Origin: RGIG9115 sp045128915
GTDB taxonomy: Bacteria; Bacillota; Clostridia; UBA1381
Direction of reading: 5' to 3'
Length of the DNA stretch: 64,000 nt
Assembly: GCA_045128915.1 (NCBI GenBank)
Contig: JBGVIT010000044.1
Span: 73,326-137,325 of the forward strand
In this document: piece by piece, positions 25,803 through 34,475 of the stretch
How positions within the stretch are numbered: position 1 is the first letter of the stretch
Layout: every line of letters starts with the position of its first letter
Made by a program: the position numbers and the translations under genes
The notes under the pieces: model-generated
Seen by the model: the letters and a program-made list of their open reading frames with translations, nothing else
Database searches by the model: none
What the model was told of the DNA's origin: nothing

Positions 25803-26822
25803 ATGAGACCGTTTTTTAGCATAATGGTTCCTGTATATAATGTAGAGTGTTATTTGGATAAATGTATATCGTCTGTTTTAAATCAGTCATATACGGATTT
25901 CGAACTAATTTTGATTGATGATGGTTCCACAGACTCCAGTGGAGAGATTTGTGATAAATATGCTAATTCTGATGAGCGTATTGTGGTTGTGCATAAGAAG
26001 AACGGTGGTTTAATATCTGCCAGAAGAACTGCAATTAATATGATATCCGGAGCTTACGGAATATTTTTGGATTCAGATGATTATTTAAGTTTAGACGCTT
26101 TGCAGACTATTAATGATATGTTTTTACAATATGATTGTGATTGTGTGATTTATGAATTTGACAGAGTTTGCGAAGGTAAGGTTTTACCTGAAGTTAATAA
26201 AAAATATGAGACAGTATTTGAACAAATAGATAATTCCAAAGAGTTGTGTAAAAGGGTATTATTTGATATGCGGTTGAACTCGTTGTGTCGCAAAGCAGTT
26301 CGTGCGGATTTGCTGGGTGGTGCGGACTTTGCAAAATATTACGGAATAAAGCATGGTGAAGATTTGCTTCAGAGTCTAGAGTTTTTAAGTGAATGCAAAA
26401 ACTCGGTAATTATACCCGATGTTTTATATCACTATACAATTAATCCTGCAAGTATAACACAAACTATTACATATGATAATTATAAGGTGGATTTTACTGT
26501 TAGAGAATTAACTATTGATTTTGCAGAATATAATAACATATTTACTGATGCTGAGCTTGAAGACTATAAAAAGTTTTGCGCTAAAATGTTAACTGTTGAA
26601 ATTATAAGAATTGCAATGTTTGATGTTAATTATAAGAGCAAAATTGAATTGTATGAGCAAATTAAAACAACAAAGTATTATTCTGAATTTTTATCAGGCG
26701 TCGAACTGAAGATATTAAGTAAAATAGGGATAATCTTTAAGTTGTTCAAGTCAAAACATTACAGTGCTTTAATATTTATATCAAAACTAAGGTATATACT
26801 GAAAAATGAGGTAAAGCTATGA
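25803..26822 (+). CDS. Family 2 glycosyltransferase
   Basis: A 339-residue GT-A transferase with FSIMVPVYNVECYLDKCI (about 4-21), LIDDGSTDSSGEICDKYA (about 36-53), KKNGGLISARRTA and FLDSDDYLS (about 90-98). HGEDLLQSLEFL (about 180) supplies the probable catalytic acid. ATG 25803 is 6 nt after GGAGG; the TTG one codon earlier is not needed. It overlaps the next gene by 4 nt. Confidence 0.92.
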   Translation: MRPFFSIMVPVYNVECYLDKCISSVLNQSYTDFELILIDDGSTDSSGEICDKYANSDERIVVVHKKNGGLISARRTAINMISGAYGIFLDSDDYLSLDALQTINDMFLQYDCDCVIYEFDRVCEGKVLPEVNKKYETVFEQIDNSKELCKRVLFDMRLNSLCRKAVRADLLGGADFAKYYGIKHGEDLLQSLEFLSECKNSVIIPDVLYHYTINPASITQTITYDNYKVDFTVRELTIDFAEYNNIFTDAELEDYKKFCAKMLTVEIIRIAMFDVNYKSKIELYEQIKTTKYYSEFLSGVELKILSKIGIIFKLFKSKHYSALIFISKLRYILKNEVKL

Positions 26823-27766
26823 GTGAAACTATTATGGTGAGTATTTTTTGCAATACCTATAACCATGAGAGATATATAAAAGATGCACTTGAAAGCTTTT
26901 TAAAGCAAAAAACAAATTTTAATTTTGAAGTGCTTGTGCATGACGATGCATCTACTGATAGGACAGCTGATATAATACGTGAATATGAAAAAAAGTATCC
27001 TGAACTGATAAAACCAATTTATCAGACGGAAAATCAGTATTCAAAAAAACAGGCCATAATTTCAAAATTACAGAACAGCAGAGTCAAGGGTAAATACATT
27101 GCATTTTGTGAAGGTGATGATTATTGGACAGATGATTTAAAACTTCAAAAGCAATACGACGCGATGGAAGCTCACCCTGAATTTGACATGTGCGCTCACG
27201 GCGCTGTTGTTGTAGGTGAAGATGGCAAGACAATTATAGGTGAAATTTGTCCGAAGAATAACAATTCTGTTTTGACTGTTGAAGAAGTTATAAAAAACGG
27301 TGGCGGGTATATTTCTACAAATTCGTTATTTTACAGAAAAATTCTTGTTGATAATATCCCTGAATTCAGAATGTTTATGATGATTGATCATACTCTTCAA
27401 ATTCAAGGATCATTACGAGGCGGCATTTTATATTTATCAGATAAAATGTCTGCATACAGAAAGAATGCAATAGGTTCATGGACAGTTAGAAATAGTGATT
27501 CTAAAAGTCAGATTTTGCATATTGATAGGCTGTGTCAAATGTTAGAAATTTTGGATAAGAACACTGATTTTAAGTATCATGATGCGGTTTATACAATTTA
27601 TAATAGCAAACAATTTCAGAAAAAGATTTTACAGCATGATTTTGCAGCGTTAAAGAAAGAACCATATTTAGAGAGGTATAAGCAATTATCGTTTAAACGA
27701 AGAATTAAATTTAAACTAATATATATTTTAGATTTCATAAGTAAGAAGGTTAAACATGTCAAGTGA
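26819..27766 (+). CDS. Family 2 glycosyltransferase
   Basis: A 315-residue GT-A transferase. The N-terminal motif is VSIFCNTYNHERYIKDALESFLKQ (about 7-30), then VHDDASTDRTADIIREYE (about 39-56) and CEGDDYWTDDLKLQKQ, where the metal-binding acidic pair is GDDYW. This subtype is common in capsular and teichuronic loci. It overlaps its neighbours by 4 nt upstream and 11 nt downstream. Confidence 0.9.
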   Translation: MSETIMVSIFCNTYNHERYIKDALESFLKQKTNFNFEVLVHDDASTDRTADIIREYEKKYPELIKPIYQTENQYSKKQAIISKLQNSRVKGKYIAFCEGDDYWTDDLKLQKQYDAMEAHPEFDMCAHGAVVVGEDGKTIIGEICPKNNNSVLTVEEVIKNGGGYISTNSLFYRKILVDNIPEFRMFMMIDHTLQIQGSLRGGILYLSDKMSAYRKNAIGSWTVRNSDSKSQILHIDRLCQMLEILDKNTDFKYHDAVYTIYNSKQFQKKILQHDFAALKKEPYLERYKQLSFKRRIKFKLIYILDFISKKVKHVK

Positions 27767-29207
27767 TACAAAAACCAAGGTTTTATCCGGGTTAATCTGG
27801 AAATTTGGGGAAAGGATTTCAGCACAACTTGTTACGTTAATCGTTTCAATAGTGCTGGCAAGATTGTTAGAGCCTGAGCATTTTGGGGCTATTGCAATAG
27901 TAAATATATTTATTGCCCTTGCAAATGTATTTGTAGTTTCAGGTTTTGGAAATTCACTTATACAAAAAAAAGAAGCCGATAACATTGATTTTTCGTCAGT
28001 GTTTTATTTCAGCATTTTTATGTCAGTTATTTTGTATGCCGTTGTATTTATAAGCGCACCTTTTATAGCTGATTTCTATAAGATGCAGATTCTAAGTCCT
28101 GTTTTGAGAGTTTTGGGATTGCGACTGATAGTTGCGGGAGTCAATAGTGTTCAGCATGCATATGTTTCAAAGCATATGATGTTCAAAAGATTTTTTTGGT
28201 CAACGTTGTTTGGTACATTGCTTTCAGGTGTTGTAGGAATTATTATGGCATATGCAGGCTTCGGAATATGGGCTCTTGTTGCACAATATATGGTTAATAC
28301 GACTGTTGATACTTTGGTGTTGTGGTTTACTGTGAAATGGCGGCCTGTTTTGAAATTTTCGTTTGAAAGATTGAAAGGATTATTTACATATGGCTGGAAG
28401 CTTTTGATTTCAGAATTATTAAATACCGGATATAATCAGCTTAAAGGTCTTGTAATTGGCAAAATATATACATCGGCAGATTTGGCATATTACACTAAAG
28501 GTCAGCAATTTCCAAATCTTATAGTAACAAACATTAATACGTCAATTCAAAGCGTTCTTTTTCCTGCTATGTCTGAAAAGCAAGATAAAAGAGAACAGAT
28601 TAAAACCATCACCAGACGCTCTATCAGAATAAGCAGTTACGTAATGCTTCCCATGATGTGTGGGCTTGCATTAGTAGCAGAACCTTTTATAAAATTGGTT
28701 CTATCTGAAAAATGGCTTCCGTGTGTTCCGTTTTTGCAAGTGTATTGTTTTATTTTTGCTATGATGCCTATCCATACATCAAATTTGCAGGCTATAAAGG
28801 CTATTGGCAGAAGTGATTTGTTTTTAAAACTTGAGATTATAAAAAAAATAATAGGCATAGTAGCTTTAATCATTTCAATAAAATTTGGAGTTATGGCAAT
28901 AGCACTTAGCGGGTTGATTACTACAATAATAGCCTCATTCATCAATTCTTTCCCAAATTTGAAATTACTTGGTTATGGCTATGTTGAACAGATTAATGAT
29001 TTGTTTGCAGGAATTATACCACTCATTATTATGTGTATCACCGTTGTCTTTGCCGGAATGTTAAATATAGGTGATTTTTGGCGCATGGCAATTCAGATAT
29101 TAATCGGTATAATTGTATATATCGCAGTTTCTATAATTGTTAAAAATGATTGTTTCATATACATACTATCAACTGTTAAAAATATCATAAAAAAGAAGAA
29201 TATATAA
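27756..29207 (+). CDS. Wzx-type polysaccharide flippase (MOP superfamily)
   Basis: A 483-residue membrane protein with 12-14 hydrophobic spans, the length of Wzx/MOP flippases. The start KTKVLSGLIWKFGERISAQLVTLIVSIVLARLLEPEHFGAIAI and the region VSGFGNSLIQKKEADNIDFSSVFYFS are diagnostic of the polysaccharide-synthesis subfamily (PF13440/TuaB-like). It would move undecaprenyl-linked repeat units across the membrane. TuaB, the teichuronic-acid flippase of B. subtilis, belongs to the same subfamily, which agrees with uronate genes nearby. Confidence 0.92.
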   Translation: MSSDTKTKVLSGLIWKFGERISAQLVTLIVSIVLARLLEPEHFGAIAIVNIFIALANVFVVSGFGNSLIQKKEADNIDFSSVFYFSIFMSVILYAVVFISAPFIADFYKMQILSPVLRVLGLRLIVAGVNSVQHAYVSKHMMFKRFFWSTLFGTLLSGVVGIIMAYAGFGIWALVAQYMVNTTVDTLVLWFTVKWRPVLKFSFERLKGLFTYGWKLLISELLNTGYNQLKGLVIGKIYTSADLAYYTKGQQFPNLIVTNINTSIQSVLFPAMSEKQDKREQIKTITRRSIRISSYVMLPMMCGLALVAEPFIKLVLSEKWLPCVPFLQVYCFIFAMMPIHTSNLQAIKAIGRSDLFLKLEIIKKIIGIVALIISIKFGVMAIALSGLITTIIASFINSFPNLKLLGYGYVEQINDLFAGIIPLIIMCITVVFAGMLNIGDFWRMAIQILIGIIVYIAVSIIVKNDCFIYILSTVKNIIKKKNI

Positions 29208-29246
29208 TTTTGTAGTGTTTATTTTGAATTCGTGAGTGATTTGAAT

Positions 29247-30347
29247 ATGAAAAAAGGAAAAATTAATGTAACTCGTTCTTCGATGCCTTCATTCGAAGAG
29301 TACTGTGAATCGATAAAACCAATTTTTGAATCCCGATGGCTTACCAATATGGGACCGGTACATAATGAGTTTGAAGAAAAAGTATCAGAGTATATGGGAG
29401 TGGATAACATCTCGCTCTTTACCAATGGGCATTTGGCACTTTGTTGTGGTTTAAAGGCAATAGGTTTAACTGGTGAAGTTATAACTACACCTTTCACTTT
29501 CGCATCAACAACCCATGCTATCGTTGATGCAGGTTTGACGCCGGTGTTTTGTGATATAAATCCCATAGACTATACAATAGATGTAAATAAGATTGAATCT
29601 TTAATTACCGAGCGGACAAGCGCAATTATACCGGTGCATGTATATGGTAACGTGTGCGATGTGGAAGCTATAGAGGAAATTGCAAAAAAGTATAATCTTA
29701 AAGTGATTTACGATGCTGCTCATGTTTTTGGAGTCAGATATAAAGATAAAGGTATAGGAACATATGGTGACATGAGTATGTTCAGCTTTCATGCAACAAA
29801 AGTGTTCAATACCATTGAGGGCGGATGTCTTACATATAACAATAGCGAGCTTACACAAAAAATAGCGAGTCTTCGCAATTTTGGTATAACAACTCCCGAA
29901 AGTGTTGATTATGTTGGCACTAATGCAAAAATGAATGAATTTCAGGCAGCTATGGGACTTTGTAATCTTCGTCATATTGATGATGAACTTGAAAAGAGAG
30001 CAGTTGTTGAAAATCAATATCGTAAACGTCTTGATGGAATTGAGGGAGTAAAACTTACTCCAATACAGAATAATGTTGAGCATAATCATGCATATTTTCC
30101 TGTTGTATTAGACAAACAAGTGTTTGGAAAAAGCAGGGATCAGGTGGCAGAGATACTCGCAAATGAAGGCATATTTGCACGTAAATATTTTTATCCTATA
30201 ACAAACGAATTTTTGTGCTATAAGGGAAAGTACAAAGGTGAAACCCCGATAGCAAAAGAAATTTCAGAGAATGTGATTACTCTTCCGTTGTATGCAGATT
30301 TGACAACAAAGGATATTGACAGAATATGTGACGTTATTTTAAAGTGA
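29247..30347 (+). CDS. Nucleotide-sugar aminotransferase (DegT/DnrJ/EryC1/StrS)
   Basis: A PLP-dependent aminotransferase of 366 residues. The PLP lysine lies in FSFHATKVFNTIEGG (about residue 183), with YDAAHVFG (about 160) contacting the cofactor. Other family segments are NGHLALCCGLKAIGL, VITTPFTFASTTHAI and YFPVV. Placed directly before rmlA and rmlB, it probably aminates dTDP-4-keto-6-deoxyglucose, as VioA or DesI do. The VioA-like reading fits the TTPFTF and HATK context but is inference. The ATG at 29247 has a weak GAGTGA before it; a GTG at 29232 is the alternative. Confidence 0.88.
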   Translation: MKKGKINVTRSSMPSFEEYCESIKPIFESRWLTNMGPVHNEFEEKVSEYMGVDNISLFTNGHLALCCGLKAIGLTGEVITTPFTFASTTHAIVDAGLTPVFCDINPIDYTIDVNKIESLITERTSAIIPVHVYGNVCDVEAIEEIAKKYNLKVIYDAAHVFGVRYKDKGIGTYGDMSMFSFHATKVFNTIEGGCLTYNNSELTQKIASLRNFGITTPESVDYVGTNAKMNEFQAAMGLCNLRHIDDELEKRAVVENQYRKRLDGIEGVKLTPIQNNVEHNHAYFPVVLDKQVFGKSRDQVAEILANEGIFARKYFYPITNEFLCYKGKYKGETPIAKEISENVITLPLYADLTTKDIDRICDVILK

Positions 30348-30366
30348 TTTTGAAAGGTATGGGAAT

Positions 30367-31236
30367 ATGAAAGGTATTATTTTAGCAGGTGGTAAGGGTA
30401 CAAGACTTTACCCTATGACAAAGGCAGTTTCCAAACAGCTTTTGCCTATATACGACAAACCACTTATTTATTATCCGTTATCAACACTTTTGCTGGCAGG
30501 GATTAAAGATATTCTTATTATTTCCACTCCTGAAGATACTCCTATTTATGAAAAGTTGCTCGGTGACGGGAAACGAATTGGAATAAATATTACATATAAG
30601 GTTCAGGATAAACCCAGAGGTCTTGCAGATGCTTTTATTTTGGGTGAAGAATTTATTGGTAATGATAGCGTATGCCTTGTTCTTGGCGATAATGTTTTCT
30701 ACGGAAGAAGCTTCACAAAAATTTTAAGAAGTGCAATGGAAAACAATGTTGGTGCTACAATTTTCGGCTATCCCGTAAGCGATCCAAGAGCGTTTGGTGT
30801 CGTTGAATTTGATGAGAATAACAATGTTGTTTCCATTGAAGAAAAACCTGAGAATCCCAAATCAAAATATGCAGTGCCGGGACTTTATTTCTATGACAAC
30901 AGAGTTGTAGAAATTGCAAAGAATGTTAAGCCGTCAGCTCGTGGTGAAATAGAAATCACAGCTGTTAACAATGCATATCTCGAGATGGGCGAGCTGAAAG
31001 TTCATCTTTTTGACAGAGGTATGGCATGGCTTGATACAGGTTCACCGTCGGGAATGCTCCAAGCAAGTCAATTTGTGCAGACCGTGCAGACTGTGCAGGG
31101 AATGTATATATCATGTATCGAAGAAATTGCATGGCGCAGAGGATTTATTACAACCCAGCAGCTGAGAGCTATTGGCGAGGAACTTAAAATGACTGATTAT
31201 GGACAATATATTCTGTCTATTGCGGAGGAGAATTAA
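30367..31236 (+). CDS. rmlA: Glucose-1-phosphate thymidylyltransferase
   Basis: A 289-residue enzyme that makes dTDP-glucose. The nucleotide-binding start GIILAGGKGTRLYPMTKAVSKQLLPIYDKPLIYYP, the segment LVLGDNVFYG (about 107-116), EEKPENPKSKYAVPGLYFYD (about 161-180) and WLDTGSP (about 223) are textbook RmlA. It sits one base before rmlB, whose ribosome site is inside its last codons. Confidence 0.97.
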   Translation: MKGIILAGGKGTRLYPMTKAVSKQLLPIYDKPLIYYPLSTLLLAGIKDILIISTPEDTPIYEKLLGDGKRIGINITYKVQDKPRGLADAFILGEEFIGNDSVCLVLGDNVFYGRSFTKILRSAMENNVGATIFGYPVSDPRAFGVVEFDENNNVVSIEEKPENPKSKYAVPGLYFYDNRVVEIAKNVKPSARGEIEITAVNNAYLEMGELKVHLFDRGMAWLDTGSPSGMLQASQFVQTVQTVQGMYISCIEEIAWRRGFITTQQLRAIGEELKMTDYGQYILSIAEEN

Positions 31237-32256
31237 ATGAAGATACTTGTAACAGGCGGTGCCGGATTTATCGGCAGTAACTTTGTATATTACATGCTGA
31301 ACAGATATCCTGACTATAAGATTGTGTGTCTTGATGCACTTACATATGCAGGAAATCTTGAAACGCTTGAAGAAGCTATAAAGAATCCAAACTTCAAGTT
31401 TGTAAAAGGAGATATAACTGACAGAAAATCAGTGTATGAATTATTTGAAGATGAGAAGTTCAATATTGTTGTAAACTTTGCTGCGGAAAGCCATGTTGAC
31501 AGAAGCATTGAGGATCCGGGAGTTTTCCTGAGGACAAACATTCTCGGTACACAGACGCTTATGGATGCATGTCGCGAGTTTGGTATAGACCGTTATCATC
31601 AGGTTTCAACAGATGAAGTATATGGTGACTTACCTCTTGACAGAGCTGACTTGTTCTTCAGAGAGGATACTCCTATTCATACTTCAAGCCCGTATTCTGC
31701 ATCAAAGGCAGCTGCAGACTTGCTTGTTCAGGCATATCACAGGACATTTGGACTACCAATAACAATTTCCAGATGTTCAAACAACTACGGTCCCTATCAT
31801 TTTCCGGAAAAGCTTATTCCTTTGATGATAGCAAATGCTCTTGCAGATAAGTCACTTCCTGTTTATGGTGAAGGACTTAATATCCGTGATTGGCTCTATG
31901 TTGAGGATCATTGTTCTGCAATAGATTTGGTTATTCATAAAGGCAGAGAAGGCGAGGTTTACAACATCGGCGGTCACAATGAAAAGGCAAATATAGATGT
32001 TGTGAAGCTTATTCTAAAAGAGCTTGGAAAGCCTGAAAGCCTTATTACATATGTAACAGACAGAAAAGGTCATGACATGAGATATGCTATTGATCCTACA
32101 AAGATTCATTCAGAGCTTGGTTGGCTTCCGGCAACAAAGTTCGATGACGGTATAAAGCTTACGATTAAATGGTATCTTGATAACAGATCCTGGTGGGAAA
32201 GAATAATCAGCGGCGAATATCAGGATTATTATAACAAAATGTATTCAGGAAGATAG
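31237..32256 (+). CDS. rmlB: dTDP-glucose 4,6-dehydratase
   Basis: A 339-residue extended SDR that makes dTDP-4-keto-6-deoxyglucose. It has the cofactor loop GGAGFIGSNFV (about 7-17), AAESHVDRSI (about 82-91), the Asp-Glu pair in STDEVYGDL (about 125) and Tyr-x3-Lys in YSASKAAAD (about 157). CSNNYGPYHFPEKLIP completes the family signature. No rmlC or rmlD follows in the locus, so the product is probably routed to the adjacent aminotransferase instead of rhamnose. Confidence 0.97.
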   Translation: MKILVTGGAGFIGSNFVYYMLNRYPDYKIVCLDALTYAGNLETLEEAIKNPNFKFVKGDITDRKSVYELFEDEKFNIVVNFAAESHVDRSIEDPGVFLRTNILGTQTLMDACREFGIDRYHQVSTDEVYGDLPLDRADLFFREDTPIHTSSPYSASKAAADLLVQAYHRTFGLPITISRCSNNYGPYHFPEKLIPLMIANALADKSLPVYGEGLNIRDWLYVEDHCSAIDLVIHKGREGEVYNIGGHNEKANIDVVKLILKELGKPESLITYVTDRKGHDMRYAIDPTKIHSELGWLPATKFDDGIKLTIKWYLDNRSWWERIISGEYQDYYNKMYSGR

Positions 32257-32273
32257 AAAATTAAGGTGAATTT

Positions 32274-33467
32274 ATGACTCTTGATTTTGAAAATATGTTA
32301 TATTTGTTCGGAGCAAATGCAACGGGTAATAAGGTTGAGCTAAAAAAAACTATAAATGTTGAGCAAATACGAAAATATGCCATTGAACAGGGTATATGGA
32401 CAATGGTTTATCCTGAACTTGCTAAAGCGTGCGATGCGTCAAAGTATCAGCTTGAGTGCTTATCTATGATATCTAAAGGTATATCTCAGAGAGAATACAC
32501 TCTTGGCATTATTAAAAAACTTGAAGAATCAGGGATAAAATGCTGTTTGGTGAAGGGTATTACAATATCAGGGATATATGCTGAACCAGAATGCAGGATT
32601 TCCAGCGATACTGATATTTTAATAAATCCTAAAGATGAGAGACGTGTAGTTAAACTGTTAAAACAGTATGGGTATAAGGTTGAGTCACGTGAGAAGACCG
32701 AACATCATTTAAAAGCATATCACAAACGAGGCGGTCTTTTGGAAGTACACATTATGTTATATAGTCATCCTACATCCAAAATCATTTTTGATGGCTTGAA
32801 AATGTATAACGAACCATGGGCGAAGTTAGAAATTGACGGATATAGATATAATGTGCTTGGGCTTAACGACGGCCTTATGTATTTGACCGCTCATTACATC
32901 AAACATCTTATCAATAGCGGCGGAGGAGTTCGTCAAATGATGGACTTGTTGATATATATAGAAAAATATAAGGATAGACTTGATTTTGCTGCATATGATA
33001 AGCTTCTTAAAGAGCTTAGATATGACAAGCTTATAGCCGCAGTAAAAACTATTGGAGGAAAGTATTTTGGTTTTGATTATGAAATCAAATACGAGGAGCT
33101 TGCCGAGAGAATATTGAATGACACCGAAATTGGCGGAATTTTTGGAGGCTTTACAGATAATCGCAAAAATTTTTATCAGAGTTATTGTAAAAAAAGAACA
33201 ATTATGTCTAAATATGGTTTCAAGCTGTTTATGATGAGTAAGGATGACAGAGGACTGAAAAACAGAGTTTTTCCTGACAAAAGAATTCTTGTTGAAGTTC
33301 TTGGGTATAAGTATGCAAAACACACAATTCTAATACCTATCGCTTGGATAAACAGATTGTTTGATATGATATTTAAGCGACGCAAATCTTCTGCAGTTGT
33401 GTCAAAAAGTAAAGAATTTAATGATAGAATGAAACTAATGCAAGACTTAGGAATGATTGGAGAATAA
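32274..33467 (+). CDS. Nucleotidyltransferase-fold family protein (NTP_transf_5)
   Basis: A 397-residue protein of the uncharacterised nucleotidyltransferase family PF14907. The core is CCLVKGITISGIYAEPECRISSDTDILINPKDERRVVKLLKQYGY (about 95-140), where the Asp-x-Asp of SDTDIL would bind metal. HLKAYHKRGGLLEVHIML and LTAHYIKHLINSGGGVRQMMDLLIY (about 203-227) are also typical. Members occur in polysaccharide and lantibiotic-type loci with no defined reaction. It has a weak AAGGTGA ribosome site. Confidence 0.8.
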   Translation: MTLDFENMLYLFGANATGNKVELKKTINVEQIRKYAIEQGIWTMVYPELAKACDASKYQLECLSMISKGISQREYTLGIIKKLEESGIKCCLVKGITISGIYAEPECRISSDTDILINPKDERRVVKLLKQYGYKVESREKTEHHLKAYHKRGGLLEVHIMLYSHPTSKIIFDGLKMYNEPWAKLEIDGYRYNVLGLNDGLMYLTAHYIKHLINSGGGVRQMMDLLIYIEKYKDRLDFAAYDKLLKELRYDKLIAAVKTIGGKYFGFDYEIKYEELAERILNDTEIGGIFGGFTDNRKNFYQSYCKKRTIMSKYGFKLFMMSKDDRGLKNRVFPDKRILVEVLGYKYAKHTILIPIAWINRLFDMIFKRRKSSAVVSKSKEFNDRMKLMQDLGMIGE

Positions 33468-33469
33468 TT

Positions 33470-34474
33470 ATGAGTGATGTAATTTTAGTGACCGGTGCAG
33501 CCGGATTTATCGGTTTTCACCTTTCAAAAAGACTTCTTGAAAGCGGTAAAACTATTGTTGGGTTTGATAATCTTAACGATTATTATGACACTAAACTGAA
33601 AGATGCACGGCTCGATATTTTGTCAAAGTATGAGAGCTTTACGTTTATAAAAGGTGACTTGTCAGATAAGCATGCTGTTGATGAGCTTTTTGAAAAATAT
33701 AAACCTGAAATAGTTGTTAATCTCGCAGCTCAGGCTGGTGTAAGATATTCCATAACTAATCCGGAGGCTTATATAAGCAGTAATCTTATAGGATTTTTTA
33801 ATATCCTTGAAGCTTGTCGTAATAATCCTGTGAAGCATCTTGTTTATGCTTCAAGCTCATCTGTCTATGGCACAAACAAAAAGATTCCTTATTCAACGGA
33901 CGATAAGGTTGACAATCCCGTTTCCTTGTATGCAGCAACTAAGAAATCTAATGAGCTTATGGCTCATGCTTATTCCAAGCTTTATAAAATACCTGCGACG
34001 GGACTTAGATTTTTTACGGTTTACGGACCTTTTGGAAGACCTGATATGGCTTATTTTGGATTCACCAACAAGCTTGTTAAGGGTGAAAAAATACAAATTT
34101 TCAATTTTGGCGATATGAAGCGTGACTTTACATATATAGACGATATTGTAACCGGTGTTATAAATGTTATGAATAAACCGCCTGAAGAGAATGATGATGG
34201 AGCGCTTTATAAGGTATATAACATAGGTAACAATAAGCCTGAAAATCTTTTGTATTTTGTAGAAACTTTGGAAAAGTGTTTGATGAAAGAAGGAATAATA
34301 AATAAAGAGGCTGAAAAAGAGCTTCTGCCTATGCAGCCGGGGGATGTGTATCAGACATATGCTGATGTTGATGACCTTATAAGAGATTTTGATTTCAAGC
34401 CAAATACAAGTCTTGAAGAAGGACTTTCAAGATTTGCAAAATGGTATAGAGAATTTTATACGGAGGGAAAATAA
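33470..34474 (+). CDS. UDP-glucuronate 4-epimerase
   Basis: A 334-residue extended SDR of the GAE/CapI/LpsL group that converts UDP-glucuronate to UDP-galacturonate. Evidence is the loop GAAGFIGFHL (about 9-18), GFDNLNDYYDTKLKDARL typical for uronate epimerases, AAQAGVRYSI (about 87-96), SSSSVYG (about 124), the catalytic motif SLYAATKKSNELMAHAYSKLY (about 148-168) and FFTVYGPFGRPDMA. It lies 1 nt before ugd, which makes its substrate, so the polymer probably contains glucuronic or galacturonic acid. Confidence 0.92.
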   Translation: MSDVILVTGAAGFIGFHLSKRLLESGKTIVGFDNLNDYYDTKLKDARLDILSKYESFTFIKGDLSDKHAVDELFEKYKPEIVVNLAAQAGVRYSITNPEAYISSNLIGFFNILEACRNNPVKHLVYASSSSVYGTNKKIPYSTDDKVDNPVSLYAATKKSNELMAHAYSKLYKIPATGLRFFTVYGPFGRPDMAYFGFTNKLVKGEKIQIFNFGDMKRDFTYIDDIVTGVINVMNKPPEENDDGALYKVYNIGNNKPENLLYFVETLEKCLMKEGIINKEAEKELLPMQPGDVYQTYADVDDLIRDFDFKPNTSLEEGLSRFAKWYREFYTEGK

Positions 34475-34475
34475 C

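Noticed and set aside
29247..32256. dTDP-rhamnose pathway
   Set aside because: rmlC and rmlD are missing from the locus; an aminotransferase takes their place.
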